A DNA stretch of 64,000 bases from Arthrobacter sp. HY1533 (GTDB lineage Bacteria > Actinomycetota > Actinomycetes > Actinomycetales > Micrococcaceae): NCBI RefSeq assembly GCF_027568515.1, contig NZ_JANKZF010000020.1, positions 1 to 64,000 of the forward strand, written 5' to 3'. The notes beneath the pieces are model-generated. The model was not told the DNA's origin. It did no database searches and saw nothing but the letters and a program-made list of their open reading frames with translations. This document shows positions 57,307 to 64,000 of the stretch, one piece after another (positions within the stretch are counted from its first letter, which is position 1; each line of letters starts with the position of its first letter). A program made the position numbers and the translations under genes.

Positions 57307-58371
57307 GTGAATCCTCTCCAAAACGCACCCGCAGCCGCCCGCACCTGGCCCAACCTGATCGCCGCGCTGATCGCGGGGGAGGACCTGAGCCAGGAGTCAA
57401 CGGAGTGGGCCATGAACACCATCATGGCCGGCAATGCAACTGACGTTCAGATCGCCGGATTCCTTGTTGCCCTGCGCGCCAAGGGGGAGACCGTGGCGGA
57501 GGTGACGGGCCTGGTGGAGGCCATGCTTGCCAACGCCCGCCCGCTGCATGTGCCCGGCGATGCCCTGGACATTGTGGGGACCGGCGGGGACCGCCTGAAC
57601 ACCGTGAACATCTCCACCATGGCGGCACTCGTGTGTGCCGGTGCCGGTGCCACGGTGGTCAAGCACGGCAACCGTGCCTCATCCTCGGCCGCCGGATCCG
57701 CCGACGTCCTGGAGAAGCTTGGCGTGCGCCTGGACTTCCCACTGGAAACCGTGGCCCGGGCCGCAAGCGAGGTGGGCATCACCTTCTGCTTTGCCAATTT
57801 CTTCCACCCCTCCATGCGCCACGCAGCCATTGCGCGCAAGGAAATCGGCGTGCCCACCGCCTTCAACTTCCTGGGCCCGCTGACCAACCCGGCCCGCGTG
57901 GTTGCCTCCGCCATTGGCGTGGCCGACGCCCGCATGGCGCCGCTCATGGCCGGGGTCCTCGCCGCACGCAACATCCGCGCCCTGGTGTTCCGCGGCAGCG
58001 ACGGCCTCGATGAACTCACGACGACGGGCCCCTCCACTGTTTGGGAGGTCCGGGACAATGTGGTCACCGAAAGCATCTTTGACCCGCTGGATTTGGGCAT
58101 CGCCCGGGCCACCATTGATGACCTCCGGGGGCAGAACGCCGAGTACAACGCCCAGGTGGTGCGCCGCATCCTGGACGGGGAACGCTCACCCATCCGCGAC
58201 GCCGTGCTCTTGAATGCCGCCGCGGGCCTGGTGGCCTACGACCGCTCCGCCCACGGCAGCCTGCTGGAACGCTTCAAGTTCGCCCTGGCCCGGGCGGAGG
58301 CGTCCATCGACGGCGGCGGGGCCGCCAACGTGCTCAAGAGCTGGGTGGCCCTGGGCAGCTCCCAGGCGTAA
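57307..58371 (+). CDS. trpD: Anthranilate phosphoribosyltransferase
   Basis: 354 residues from GTG 57307. The PRPP motif [17 protein letters not shown] near 78 and the [21 protein letters not shown] loop are typical. [15 protein letters not shown] and the [11 protein letters not shown] anthranilate-binding region are intact. It joins anthranilate to PRPP in tryptophan synthesis. It stands alone here, away from trp genes, next to the respiratory operon, an arrangement seen in Micrococcaceae. The start is inferred to be leaderless. Confidence 0.96.
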   Translation: MNPLQNAPAAARTWPNLIAALIAGEDLSQESTEWAMNTIMAGNATDVQIAGFLVALRAKGETVAEVTGLVEAMLANARPLHVPGDALDIVGTGGDRLNTVNISTMAALVCAGAGATVVKHGNRASSSAAGSADVLEKLGVRLDFPLETVARAASEVGITFCFANFFHPSMRHAAIARKEIGVPTAFNFLGPLTNPARVVASAIGVADARMAPLMAGVLAARNIRALVFRGSDGLDELTTTGPSTVWEVRDNVVTESIFDPLDLGIARATIDDLRGQNAEYNAQVVRRILDGERSPIRDAVLLNAAAGLVAYDRSAHGSLLERFKFALARAEASIDGGGAANVLKSWVALGSSQA

Positions 58372-58392
58372 GGCCGGCCGGGCTGCCCGGTC

Positions 58393-59127
58393 TCAGGCCA
58401 GGGCGCGTGCCGCCTTGCCGGCCTCCGCCACCAGGGCGGCATCAGTTGCGAAGTAACTGTGGTCCTCAGCCTGGGCGGAGGCTGTCAGCGGTGCTGGGGG
58501 AGGATCGTTGACGCTTCGCTTGGCCGACAGGTGCACATCGCGCAGGCCCGCAGCGTGGAAGGCCGCGAAGTCGGAGATCTCCACACCGCCGCCGGCCATG
58601 ACGTCCAGGCGCCCTTGGGCTGCCTCGTGCATGGCCCGCAGTTGGTTCAGCCCGGCGCCGGCGCGTACCTCCCCGCCGGAACTGAGGATCCGCGCAACGC
58701 CCAGGTCCGCCAGCCGCGGCACCGCGGCCGAGGCCTCGGTCATGGAGAGGTGGTCCACGGCGCGGTGGAAGGTGATGTGCATGCCGTTGGCGGCAGCGAT
58801 GAGAGTCTCCACAACCGCGTAGTCAATCCCGCCCCCGGGCTTCAAGGCGCCGATGACAACGCCGGAGGCGCCGCCGTCGTGCATTTCCTTGATCTCCGCC
58901 ACCATCAGGGCCACGGCGTCGCCGTCGTAGACGTAGTCGCCGGGCCTGGGCCGGATGAGGGTGTGGACGGGCAGGGACGGCTCGGCGGCACGGATGCCCT
59001 TGAGCAGTCCCTGCGAGGGTGTCAGGCCACCCAGCTGCAGGGCGCAGCACAGCTCAACGCGGGCCGCTCCGTTGGCCGCGGCAAGCCGGGCACCGGGGAC
59101 ATCCTGAACGGCGATCTCCAGGCGCAT
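58393..59127 (-). CDS. cutC: CutC family protein
   Basis: 244 residues, ATG 59127, eight bases after the stop of the Lrp-domain gene. It has a TIM-barrel fold with EIAVQDVPGARLAAANGAARVELC at the N-terminus, LIRPRPGDYVY, ITFHRAVDH and ILSSGGE. CutC was named for copper homeostasis in Escherichia coli, but that role is disputed and other activities (uncharacterised sugar-phosphate or enzyme binding) are possible. There is no copper gene near it. It is expressed with the Lrp-type effector domain protein. Confidence 0.9.
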   Translation of the reverse strand: MRLEIAVQDVPGARLAAANGAARVELCCALQLGGLTPSQGLLKGIRAAEPSLPVHTLIRPRPGDYVYDGDAVALMVAEIKEMHDGGASGVVIGALKPGGGIDYAVVETLIAAANGMHITFHRAVDHLSMTEASAAVPRLADLGVARILSSGGEVRAGAGLNQLRAMHEAAQGRLDVMAGGGVEISDFAAFHAAGLRDVHLSAKRSVNDPPPAPLTASAQAEDHSYFATDAALVAEAGKAARALA

Positions 59128-59135
59128 CCCGGGGC

Positions 59136-59417
59136 TCAGTGGTCGAAGCCGAGGGAAAACGCCGCGTCCAGGTCGTGCTGGGAGTAGGCGCGGAAAGAAA
59201 TCTGGGTGGTCGTGGAGACCACTGACTTGACCTTGGAGAGCTTGTCGGCGATGACGTCGGCCAGCTCTTCGTGCTTTTCAACGCGCGCAATGGCGATCAG
59301 GTCCCATTCCCCGGTCACCGAGTAGACCTCGCTGATGCCCGCCAGCTCGGAAATTTCCTGGGCGGACTCGGGGATCCGCGTTGCGTCAGTCTTGATGAGG
59401 ACAAAAGCAGTGATCAC
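59136..59417 (-). CDS. Lrp/AsnC ligand-binding (RAM) domain protein without DNA-binding domain
   Basis: 93 residues from GTG 59417, with AAGGA about 9 nt upstream. The RAM fold is shown by TAFVLIKTDATRIPESAQEISELAGISEVYSVTGEWDLIAIARV and KSVVSTTTQISFRAYS. No helix-turn-helix precedes it: upstream sequence is not HTH-like. Stand-alone RAM proteins can modulate full-length Lrp regulators or bind amino acids. It sits upstream of cutC. Placement near trpD is recurrent in Arthrobacter relatives, but a tryptophan link is only an inference. Confidence 0.88.
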   Translation of the reverse strand: MITAFVLIKTDATRIPESAQEISELAGISEVYSVTGEWDLIAIARVEKHEELADVIADKLSKVKSVVSTTTQISFRAYSQHDLDAAFSLGFDH

Positions 59418-59520
59418 AGGTGGGGTCCTTGTCGGTTCGGGTGCAAAAAGCTGTGTGTCGTGGCGAGCGGCGCGCCTGCGCTGCGCACCATTTGATCGTA
59501 GCGCAGCGGCCCGGCGCTGG

Positions 59521-59907
59521 TCAGGAGCTGCGGGTGCGCCGCGCCACAAGAGTTGCCAGGAGCCGGTGGCCCAGCAGGAAGAGCGCCAGGACCAGGGTGG
59601 CCACGATGACGAAGGGCAGTTCAGCCGTGCTGCCGGAGGCGATGCGCAGGGCCATTCCGCCGGCCACCGTGATGAGCCACAGGCACACGCCCTGGGGCCA
59701 GATCCGCAAGGGTGCCTTCCAGCTGCGGCATACCAGCCAGCCGATCGCCAGGGCGGCCAGGAAAGGCCACGCCGTGGTGAACACGCCTGCGGCGGTCAGG
59801 CTTTCACTGTGGGAGCTGCGCCCGGACAGGGCAAAGACCAGCACCAGGACGGCGTCGGCCGCCACGGCATAGGCGATTGTTTTTGGGGAGGAATGCGATT
59901 CGTTCAC
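59521..59907 (-). CDS. DUF3054 membrane protein
   Basis: 128 residues from GTG 59907, leaderless by position (TAAACT 6 nt upstream). Four hydrophobic helices about 12-30, 42-60, 72-92 and 98-118, with KAPLRIWPQGVCLWLITVAGGMALR in the middle. DUF3054 is an actinobacterial family of unknown function, predicted to lie in the membrane. The neighbours do not suggest a role. Confidence 0.85.
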   Translation of the reverse strand: MNESHSSPKTIAYAVAADAVLVLVFALSGRSSHSESLTAAGVFTTAWPFLAALAIGWLVCRSWKAPLRIWPQGVCLWLITVAGGMALRIASGSTAELPFVIVATLVLALFLLGHRLLATLVARRTRSS

Positions 59908-59913
59908 GCATCG

Positions 59914-59919
59914 AGTTTA
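59914..59919 (-). promoter_or_regulatory. -10 box of a probable leaderless promoter (DUF3054)
   Basis: TAAACT on the minus strand is 6 nt before GTG 59907. Confidence 0.5.
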
Positions 59920-59943
59920 GCCGCACGGCGGTCGGGAAGCCTG

Positions 59944-59973
59944 CCGCCACCGGGCACTGATGCCCGGTGGCGG
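59944..59973 (-). terminator. Hairpin after the SDR gene
   Basis: A perfect 13-bp stem (59944-59956 with 59961-59973, 4-nt loop) lies between the SDR stop and the DUF3054 promoter. It has no T-run. Confidence 0.6.
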
Positions 59974-60002
59974 TGCCGGCTGTGGCCGGCCGGGTCCGCA
60001 GG

Positions 60003-60884
60003 CTACTTGGCGGGAAGGCTGGTTCCCGTCCTGGTGGCCTGCCGCCAGCCGTTGCCGGTGAGGTGCGAGCTGGCCTGGGCGCCCATTTGGGCCATGCCGC
60101 CGTCCACCTCCCAGCTGGCCCCTGTGACATAGCTCGCGGCAGGCGAGGCCAGAAATGCAATGACGTCGGCAATCTCCTGCGCCACACCCGCATGGCCCAA
60201 TGGCAGGCCCGGGCGCGGAATGTCATGCGGGTGCCTGGTTTCCTCCACGGGCAGGTGGGTGGCGATTTCGCCCGGTGCCACGGCGTTGACGGTGATGGCG
60301 TCCCCCGACAATTCCAGGGCCATTGTCTTGACCAGGCCGTCCAGGCCGAACTTGGACGCGCAGTAGGCGCCGTAGCCGAACCTGGGCTGGTGGGCGTGGA
60401 TGCTGGTGACAACCACGATCCGCCCGCCCGCACCGCCGGCCTGCAGGAGCCTTGCGGCGGCCTGCAGGCACAGGAAGGCGCCGTTGAGGTTCGTGTCCAG
60501 GATGCGCTGCCAGTCTGCGTACTCCGTATCCACCACCGACGCCGTCAGGCCCACGCCCACGTTGTTGACAAAGACGCCCAGCCCGCCGAGCGTGCCGGCC
60601 AGGCCTTCCACGGCGGGGGCGCAGCTGGCCAGCTCCGTGGTGTCCAGCCACACGGATGCGGCCCGGCGGCCCAGCGCCTCGATGGCGGCCGCCGTGTCCG
60701 CCGCCCCGGCCTCGTCGTCATGCCAGGTGAAGCCCACATCGAAACCGTCCCGGGCCAGGGCAAGGGCCGTGGCCCGCCCGATGCCCCGGTCGGCGCCGGT
60801 GACAACCGCAGTCCGCGGATACAGGGCAGCCTGTGGCCGGGACTCTGCCGTGCCGAAACCGGATCCGGCCGGGTCGGGACTCAC
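60003..60884 (-). CDS. Short-chain dehydrogenase/reductase (SDR)
   Basis: 293 residues from GTG 60884, overlapping the dps stop by four bases. The classical SDR motifs are TGADRGIG (cofactor glycine loop), NNVG, the catalytic Ser in VVVTSIHA, and YCASK (Tyr-x3-Lys). The end VTGASWEVDGGM is typical of oxidoreductases related to glucose/3-oxoacyl reductases. The N-terminus before the fold (about 25 residues) is variable. The substrate is unknown. It is translationally coupled to dps, so it may act in stress or starvation. Confidence 0.9.
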   Translation of the reverse strand: MSPDPAGSGFGTAESRPQAALYPRTAVVTGADRGIGRATALALARDGFDVGFTWHDDEAGAADTAAAIEALGRRAASVWLDTTELASCAPAVEGLAGTLGGLGVFVNNVGVGLTASVVDTEYADWQRILDTNLNGAFLCLQAAARLLQAGGAGGRIVVVTSIHAHQPRFGYGAYCASKFGLDGLVKTMALELSGDAITVNAVAPGEIATHLPVEETRHPHDIPRPGLPLGHAGVAQEIADVIAFLASPAASYVTGASWEVDGGMAQMGAQASSHLTGNGWRQATRTGTSLPAK

Positions 60885-61441
60885 TTGGCCTTGTTGGCTG
60901 CGGCGCGTTCGGTCTTGGCGCCGGCATTGACGAGTTCGCCGTCGTCGTCCTCCAGGTGGGCGCGCATGAACCACTGGAACAGCTCGAGCTGGGCGCACTG
61001 GCCAATGAGCATGTCCTCGGTGATGGGGTCCAGCGGGCCCACCTCCGCGAGGGTCTTGCGGTGGCTCTTGAGGAACCCGCTGTAAACCACGTCCAGCGCC
61101 GCGAGGTGGGCGGAGGTGTGGGCGCGGCCAATGGAGTAGTCGTCCCAGGTGCGCGTGGCAACGAGCGCCCCGGGCAGGCCGTTCGGGGAGACCCCGAGGG
61201 TCGCAACGCGTTCGGCCGTTTCATCCACCATGGCCCGGACCTTCTCAATCTGCGGGTCCAGCATCTCGTGGACGCTGATGAAGTCCCGGCCCACCACATT
61301 CCAGTGCGCGTGCTTGAGCGTGAGCTGGAGGTCGTTCAGGGCGTGCAGGCGCGACTGCAACAGCGCGGCAACCTTGTGGCCGTCCTGCAGCGTGAGCCCC
61401 GGCACTGTGTATCCTGCGTGGGCTGTCCTCTTCGTGGCCAT
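60881..61441 (-). CDS. dps: DNA starvation/stationary-phase protection protein Dps
   Basis: 186 residues, ATG 61441 with AAGGGAG. The ferroxidase site residues are in KHAHWNVVGRDFISVHEMLDPQIEKVRAMVDETAE, with the His, Asp and Glu spaced as in Dps (H-x11-D-x3-E type). A basic N-terminal tail (ATKRTAH) and a Lys/Ala C-terminal tail (AGAKTERAAANKAK) may bind DNA. Dps forms a 12-mer that oxidises Fe(II) with H2O2 and protects DNA. The SDR gene overlaps its stop. Confidence 0.93.
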   Translation of the reverse strand: MATKRTAHAGYTVPGLTLQDGHKVAALLQSRLHALNDLQLTLKHAHWNVVGRDFISVHEMLDPQIEKVRAMVDETAERVATLGVSPNGLPGALVATRTWDDYSIGRAHTSAHLAALDVVYSGFLKSHRKTLAEVGPLDPITEDMLIGQCAQLELFQWFMRAHLEDDDGELVNAGAKTERAAANKAK

Positions 61442-61480
61442 TGAAACTCCCTTGTGTCAGATGCTCCTGTGAACGCCACC

Positions 61481-61497
61481 GGGCTGCTGCCCGGCCT
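61481..61497. other. Small hairpin upstream of dps
   Basis: CCGGGC-TGCT-GCCCGG lies between dps and the Sua5/YciO gene. It could be a weak terminator for the minus-strand YciO gene. No clear operator was found. Confidence 0.3.
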
Positions 61498-61582
61498 GGC
61501 TCCCACGCTAGCCACATCGGGGCCCAAGTTCCAGAGAATCGCCCAAGCAGCCCGCCAAGTTACCTGTCGCGCAGGGGCGGGC

Positions 61583-62203
61583 CTATTCGAAGCGGCTGGG
61601 ATCGCCCATCCCGCGGCGGACCACCTCGGCATAGCCGCTGGAGAAGTCCACCACTGTGGTCGGCTCGGCACCGACGTCGCCCGAGTCGATCACGGCGTCC
61701 ACGGAGTGGTCCAGCGCCTCCTTGATTTCCCAGCCCTGGGTCAGCGGCTCCTCCTCGCCGGGCAGCAGCAGGGTGCTGGAGAGCATGGGCTCGCCCAGCT
61801 CCTCGAGAATGGCGTGGATCAGGCGGCTGTCGGGGATGCGCACGCCCACTGTCTTCTTCTTCGGGTGGGCCAGCCGCTTGGGCACTTCCTTCGTGGCGGG
61901 CAGGATAAAGGTGTACGGGCCGGGCGTGACGGCCTTGATGCTGCGGAAAATGTCATTGTCCAGCATGACGAACTGGCCAAGCTGCGCAAAGTCCTTGCAG
62001 ACCAGCGTGAAGTGGTGCTTGCTGTCGAGGTTCCGGATGGAGCGGATGCGGTCCAGCGCCTCCCGGTTGCCCAGCTGCGCACCCAGCGCATAGCAGGAAT
62101 CTGTGGGGTAGGCCACCAGCCCGCCCTGCTGCAAGATGGCCACGACCTGGCTGACCGAACGGGCCTGGGGGTCATCAGGGTGGATGTCAAAGAATTTAGC
62201 CAT
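61583..62203 (-). CDS. Sua5/YciO/YrdC family protein (threonylcarbamoyl-AMP synthase-like)
   Basis: 206 residues, ATG 62203 with TAAGCT 6 nt before it (leaderless). The YrdC fold shows LVAYPTDSCYALGAQLGN, the basic SKHHFTLVCKDF, PGPYTFILPATKEVPKRL, KTVGVRIPDS and SSTLLLPGEEEPL. It is of the YciO type, without the SUA5 C-terminal domain. TsaC relatives make threonylcarbamoyl-adenylate for tRNA t6A, but YciO-type proteins are weak or separate in that role. A second, canonical tsaC would be expected elsewhere. Confidence 0.9.
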   Translation of the reverse strand: MAKFFDIHPDDPQARSVSQVVAILQQGGLVAYPTDSCYALGAQLGNREALDRIRSIRNLDSKHHFTLVCKDFAQLGQFVMLDNDIFRSIKAVTPGPYTFILPATKEVPKRLAHPKKKTVGVRIPDSRLIHAILEELGEPMLSSTLLLPGEEEPLTQGWEIKEALDHSVDAVIDSGDVGAEPTTVVDFSSGYAEVVRRGMGDPSRFE

Positions 62204-62209
62204 GCCCCG

Positions 62210-62215
62210 AGCTTA
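62210..62215 (-). promoter_or_regulatory. -10 box of a probable leaderless promoter (YciO)
   Basis: TAAGCT on the minus strand is 6 nt before ATG 62203. Confidence 0.5.
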
Positions 62216-62359
62216 CGTCCACAGGGGCCGCACCCACGGGATTTTCAGCGAACTCCCATGTAGGGGGCGCAAGCTGAAAAGTGCGCTTTGTGTTGCGGAT
62301 TGACTGCAGACGGGCCCATAGACGACAAGCAGGACAGGCAAGCGAGGGGAACACGGCAC

Positions 62360-64000
62360 ATGGCCAAGGGAACGGTAAAGCAACGGCGCGGCGGCGCGGA
62401 AGGCCGCGGGGCCGTGGCCGGCCTGGCCCGGCTGTTCGGCATTTGTGCTGTGGTGGGCGTTCTGGTCGCCACCCTCTTTGTACCCGCCGGGGCTGTGGCC
62501 ATGGCCGCCGTTTCGGGGGCCGACGACTTCCTGTCCGTGGTCCCCTCGGGCCTGGACTTCAAGCCCCCGGCCCAGGCCACGAAGGTGCTGGCCTCGGACG
62601 GATCAACCCTTGCCACGCTCTACGCCCAGGACCGCCAGGTGGTTGACCTGGAGAACATGTCGCCCTACATCCGCAACGGAATTGTGGCCATTGAGGACGC
62701 GAGGTTCTACGAGCATGGCGGAGTGGACCTCGCCGGCATTGCGCGCGCCCTCGTGGCCACGCTGCAGGGCGGCCGCCAGGGCGCCTCCACCATCACCCAG
62801 CAATACGTCAACAACATGCTGATTGAACAGCTCGTGGCCGACGGCAAGGGCGACGAGGCCAAGCTCGGCGCCGAGAAGACCATGGCCGACAAGGTGCGGG
62901 AAATCCAGATGGCGATCGGGCTGGAAAAAAAGATGTCCAAGGATGACATCCTGGCCGGCTACCTGAACATCATTTACTTCGGCAACGGCGCCTACGGCAT
63001 CGAGGCCGCCGCCAAGCTCTACTTCGGCACCTCCGCCAAGGACCTCACGCTGCCCCAGGCCGCCGTGCTGGCGGGCGTGGTCAACCGGCCCGCCTATTAC
63101 GACCCCATCACCCAGCCCGACAACGCCCTGGATCGGCGCAACAGTGTGCTGTCCAAGATGCTTGAACACGGCTCCATCAAGAAGGACGAGTACGACGCCG
63201 CCGTCAAGGCGCCGCTGGAGCTGCACGTGACCAAGACGGCCCAGGGCTGTGCTGCCGCAGCAACGGCCCCGTACTTCTGTGACTATGTCCAGCAGCTCAT
63301 CCTCAACGACAAGGCTTTCGGGGCCACCCCGGAGGAACGCACCAAGTTCCTGTACCAGGGCGGCCTGACCATCCAGACCACCCTGGACCCTGCGCTCCAG
63401 AAGGTGGCCCAGGAACAGGCCACGGCCGCCATGTCGGCCACTGACCCGCTCCAGCGCGGTGCCGCCGTTGTCAGTGTCCAGCCGGGAACCGGCAAGGTCC
63501 TGGCCATGGCCCAAAACACTGTCTACGACCCCGCCACGGCGCCGGGAAACTACATGGGCAACTTTGCGCTGCCTGTCAACGACGCCAACGGGGAGCCCCT
63601 GCATGGCGCCGGCGGCTTCCCCATTGGATCCACGTTCAAGCCGTTCGTGTTTGCCGAGTGGCTCAACAGCGGGCACTCCATGATGACCACGATCAACGGG
63701 GCCGTGCGCCAATACCCGGCCGGATTCGCCTGGCAGAACAGCTGCGGTTCAACCACTGGCAACTACGACCCCGCTTCGGGGACCACGCTGCTGCCCAACG
63801 ACGACCCCAACCACTACTACCCCATGAGCGCCTATGAGGGGTTGTACAACTCCATCAACACCGTCACGTTCCAGACGGCCGCGGCGCTGGACTTTTGCAA
63901 CATCCAGAAGATGGCAACAGCCGCCGGGGTGAAGGACGGCCTGACCAACAAGCCCTACGCCCTGGATAGCATCGCCAACCTGATCGGCACCCAGAATGTG
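62360..64000 (+). CDS. Class A penicillin-binding protein, 3' end outside window
   Basis: 547 codons from ATG 62360, with GAGGGGAA about 8 nt upstream. No stop occurs before the edge. A basic N-terminal tail and one membrane anchor (about 20-55) are followed by the GT51 transglycosylase (about 75-260) with EDARFYEHGGVD (catalytic Glu near 112), GASTITQQYVNN and the second active-site Glu in KVREIQMAIGLEKK. The transpeptidase follows with the S424-x-x-K427 motif (GSTFKPF) and S498-I-N. The KTG motif lies beyond the window. It polymerises and cross-links peptidoglycan outside the cell. The closest class is the actinobacterial PonA type. Confidence 0.94.
   Translation, partial: MAKGTVKQRRGGAEGRGAVAGLARLFGICAVVGVLVATLFVPAGAVAMAAVSGADDFLSVVPSGLDFKPPAQATKVLASDGSTLATLYAQDRQVVDLENMSPYIRNGIVAIEDARFYEHGGVDLAGIARALVATLQGGRQGASTITQQYVNNMLIEQLVADGKGDEAKLGAEKTMADKVREIQMAIGLEKKMSKDDILAGYLNIIYFGNGAYGIEAAAKLYFGTSAKDLTLPQAAVLAGVVNRPAYYDPITQPDNALDRRNSVLSKMLEHGSIKKDEYDAAVKAPLELHVTKTAQGCAAAATAPYFCDYVQQLILNDKAFGATPEERTKFLYQGGLTIQTTLDPALQKVAQEQATAAMSATDPLQRGAAVVSVQPGTGKVLAMAQNTVYDPATAPGNYMGNFALPVNDANGEPLHGAGGFPIGSTFKPFVFAEWLNSGHSMMTTINGAVRQYPAGFAWQNSCGSTTGNYDPASGTTLLPNDDPNHYYPMSAYEGLYNSINTVTFQTAAALDFCNIQKMATAAGVKDGLTNKPYALDSIANLIGTQNV

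Overview
The window is about 64 kb of GC-rich DNA that reads as chromosomal core sequence from an actinobacterium of the family Micrococcaceae, most likely Arthrobacter sensu lato. This rests on recalled family knowledge plus gene order, not on a search. Supporting signs are a DUF222/HNH endonuclease gene, a divergent SorC-type regulator next to glpD-glpF-glpK, the order rpsT-(PemK-like)-lepA-hemW-hrcA-dnaJ-rsmE...phoH-ybeY-corC-era, an aa3/bc1 respiratory cluster with a lipoprotein CtaC, CtaF and a diheme QcrC, abundant GTG/TTG starts, and many leaderless genes. I saw no rRNA, tRNA, CRISPR array, prophage or insertion sequence. The sequence looks vertically inherited throughout.

Layout: 0-2 kb, HNH endonuclease cut by the left edge. 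2-5 kb (minus), an aldo/keto reductase, alpha/beta hydrolase and glycosyltransferase operon. 5-10.3 kb, glycerol catabolism (SorC regulator, glpD, glpF, glpK). 10.4-13 kb, leuS behind a leader-peptide attenuator. 13-18 kb, degV, comEA-comEC and holA. 18-27 kb, translation and heat-shock housekeeping (rpsT, PemK-like protein, lepA, hemW, DUF4870, DUF3097, CIRCE-hrcA-dnaJ, rsmE). 27-33 kb, a DHFR-like and a GerMN lipoprotein gene on the minus strand, then phoH-ybeY-corC-era. 33-37 kb, an LCP cell-wall ligase and an M13 peptidase. 37-44 kb, leuA behind a second leucine leader peptide, recO, uppS, a hydrolase/flavoprotein pair and pyrD. 44-48 kb, an aldo/keto reductase, DUF3043, an M20 peptidase and an ErpA-type Fe-S protein. 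48-57 kb, terminal respiration (ctaC-ctaD-ctaF; ctaE-qcrC-qcrA-qcrB) enclosing ptsH and a GntR regulator. 57-64 kb, trpD, a stand-alone Lrp ligand domain with cutC, DUF3054, dps-SDR, a Sua5/YciO protein, and a class A penicillin-binding protein cut by the right edge.

The most interesting material is regulatory. leuS and leuA both appear to be preceded by tiny leaderless ORFs with three consecutive leucine codons (mostly CTT), which suggests that one leucyl-tRNA signal controls both leucine synthesis and tRNA charging. At least 13 transcription units (the two leader peptides included) show a TANNNT-like box 6-7 nt before the start codon. Other unexplained structures are a 109-nt inverted-repeat element between pyrD and an aldo/keto reductase, paired dyads 94 bp apart (or a three-way-junction RNA) upstream of ctaC, a perfect 17-bp palindrome over the ctaE promoter, and a short tandem duplication of the degV 3' end.
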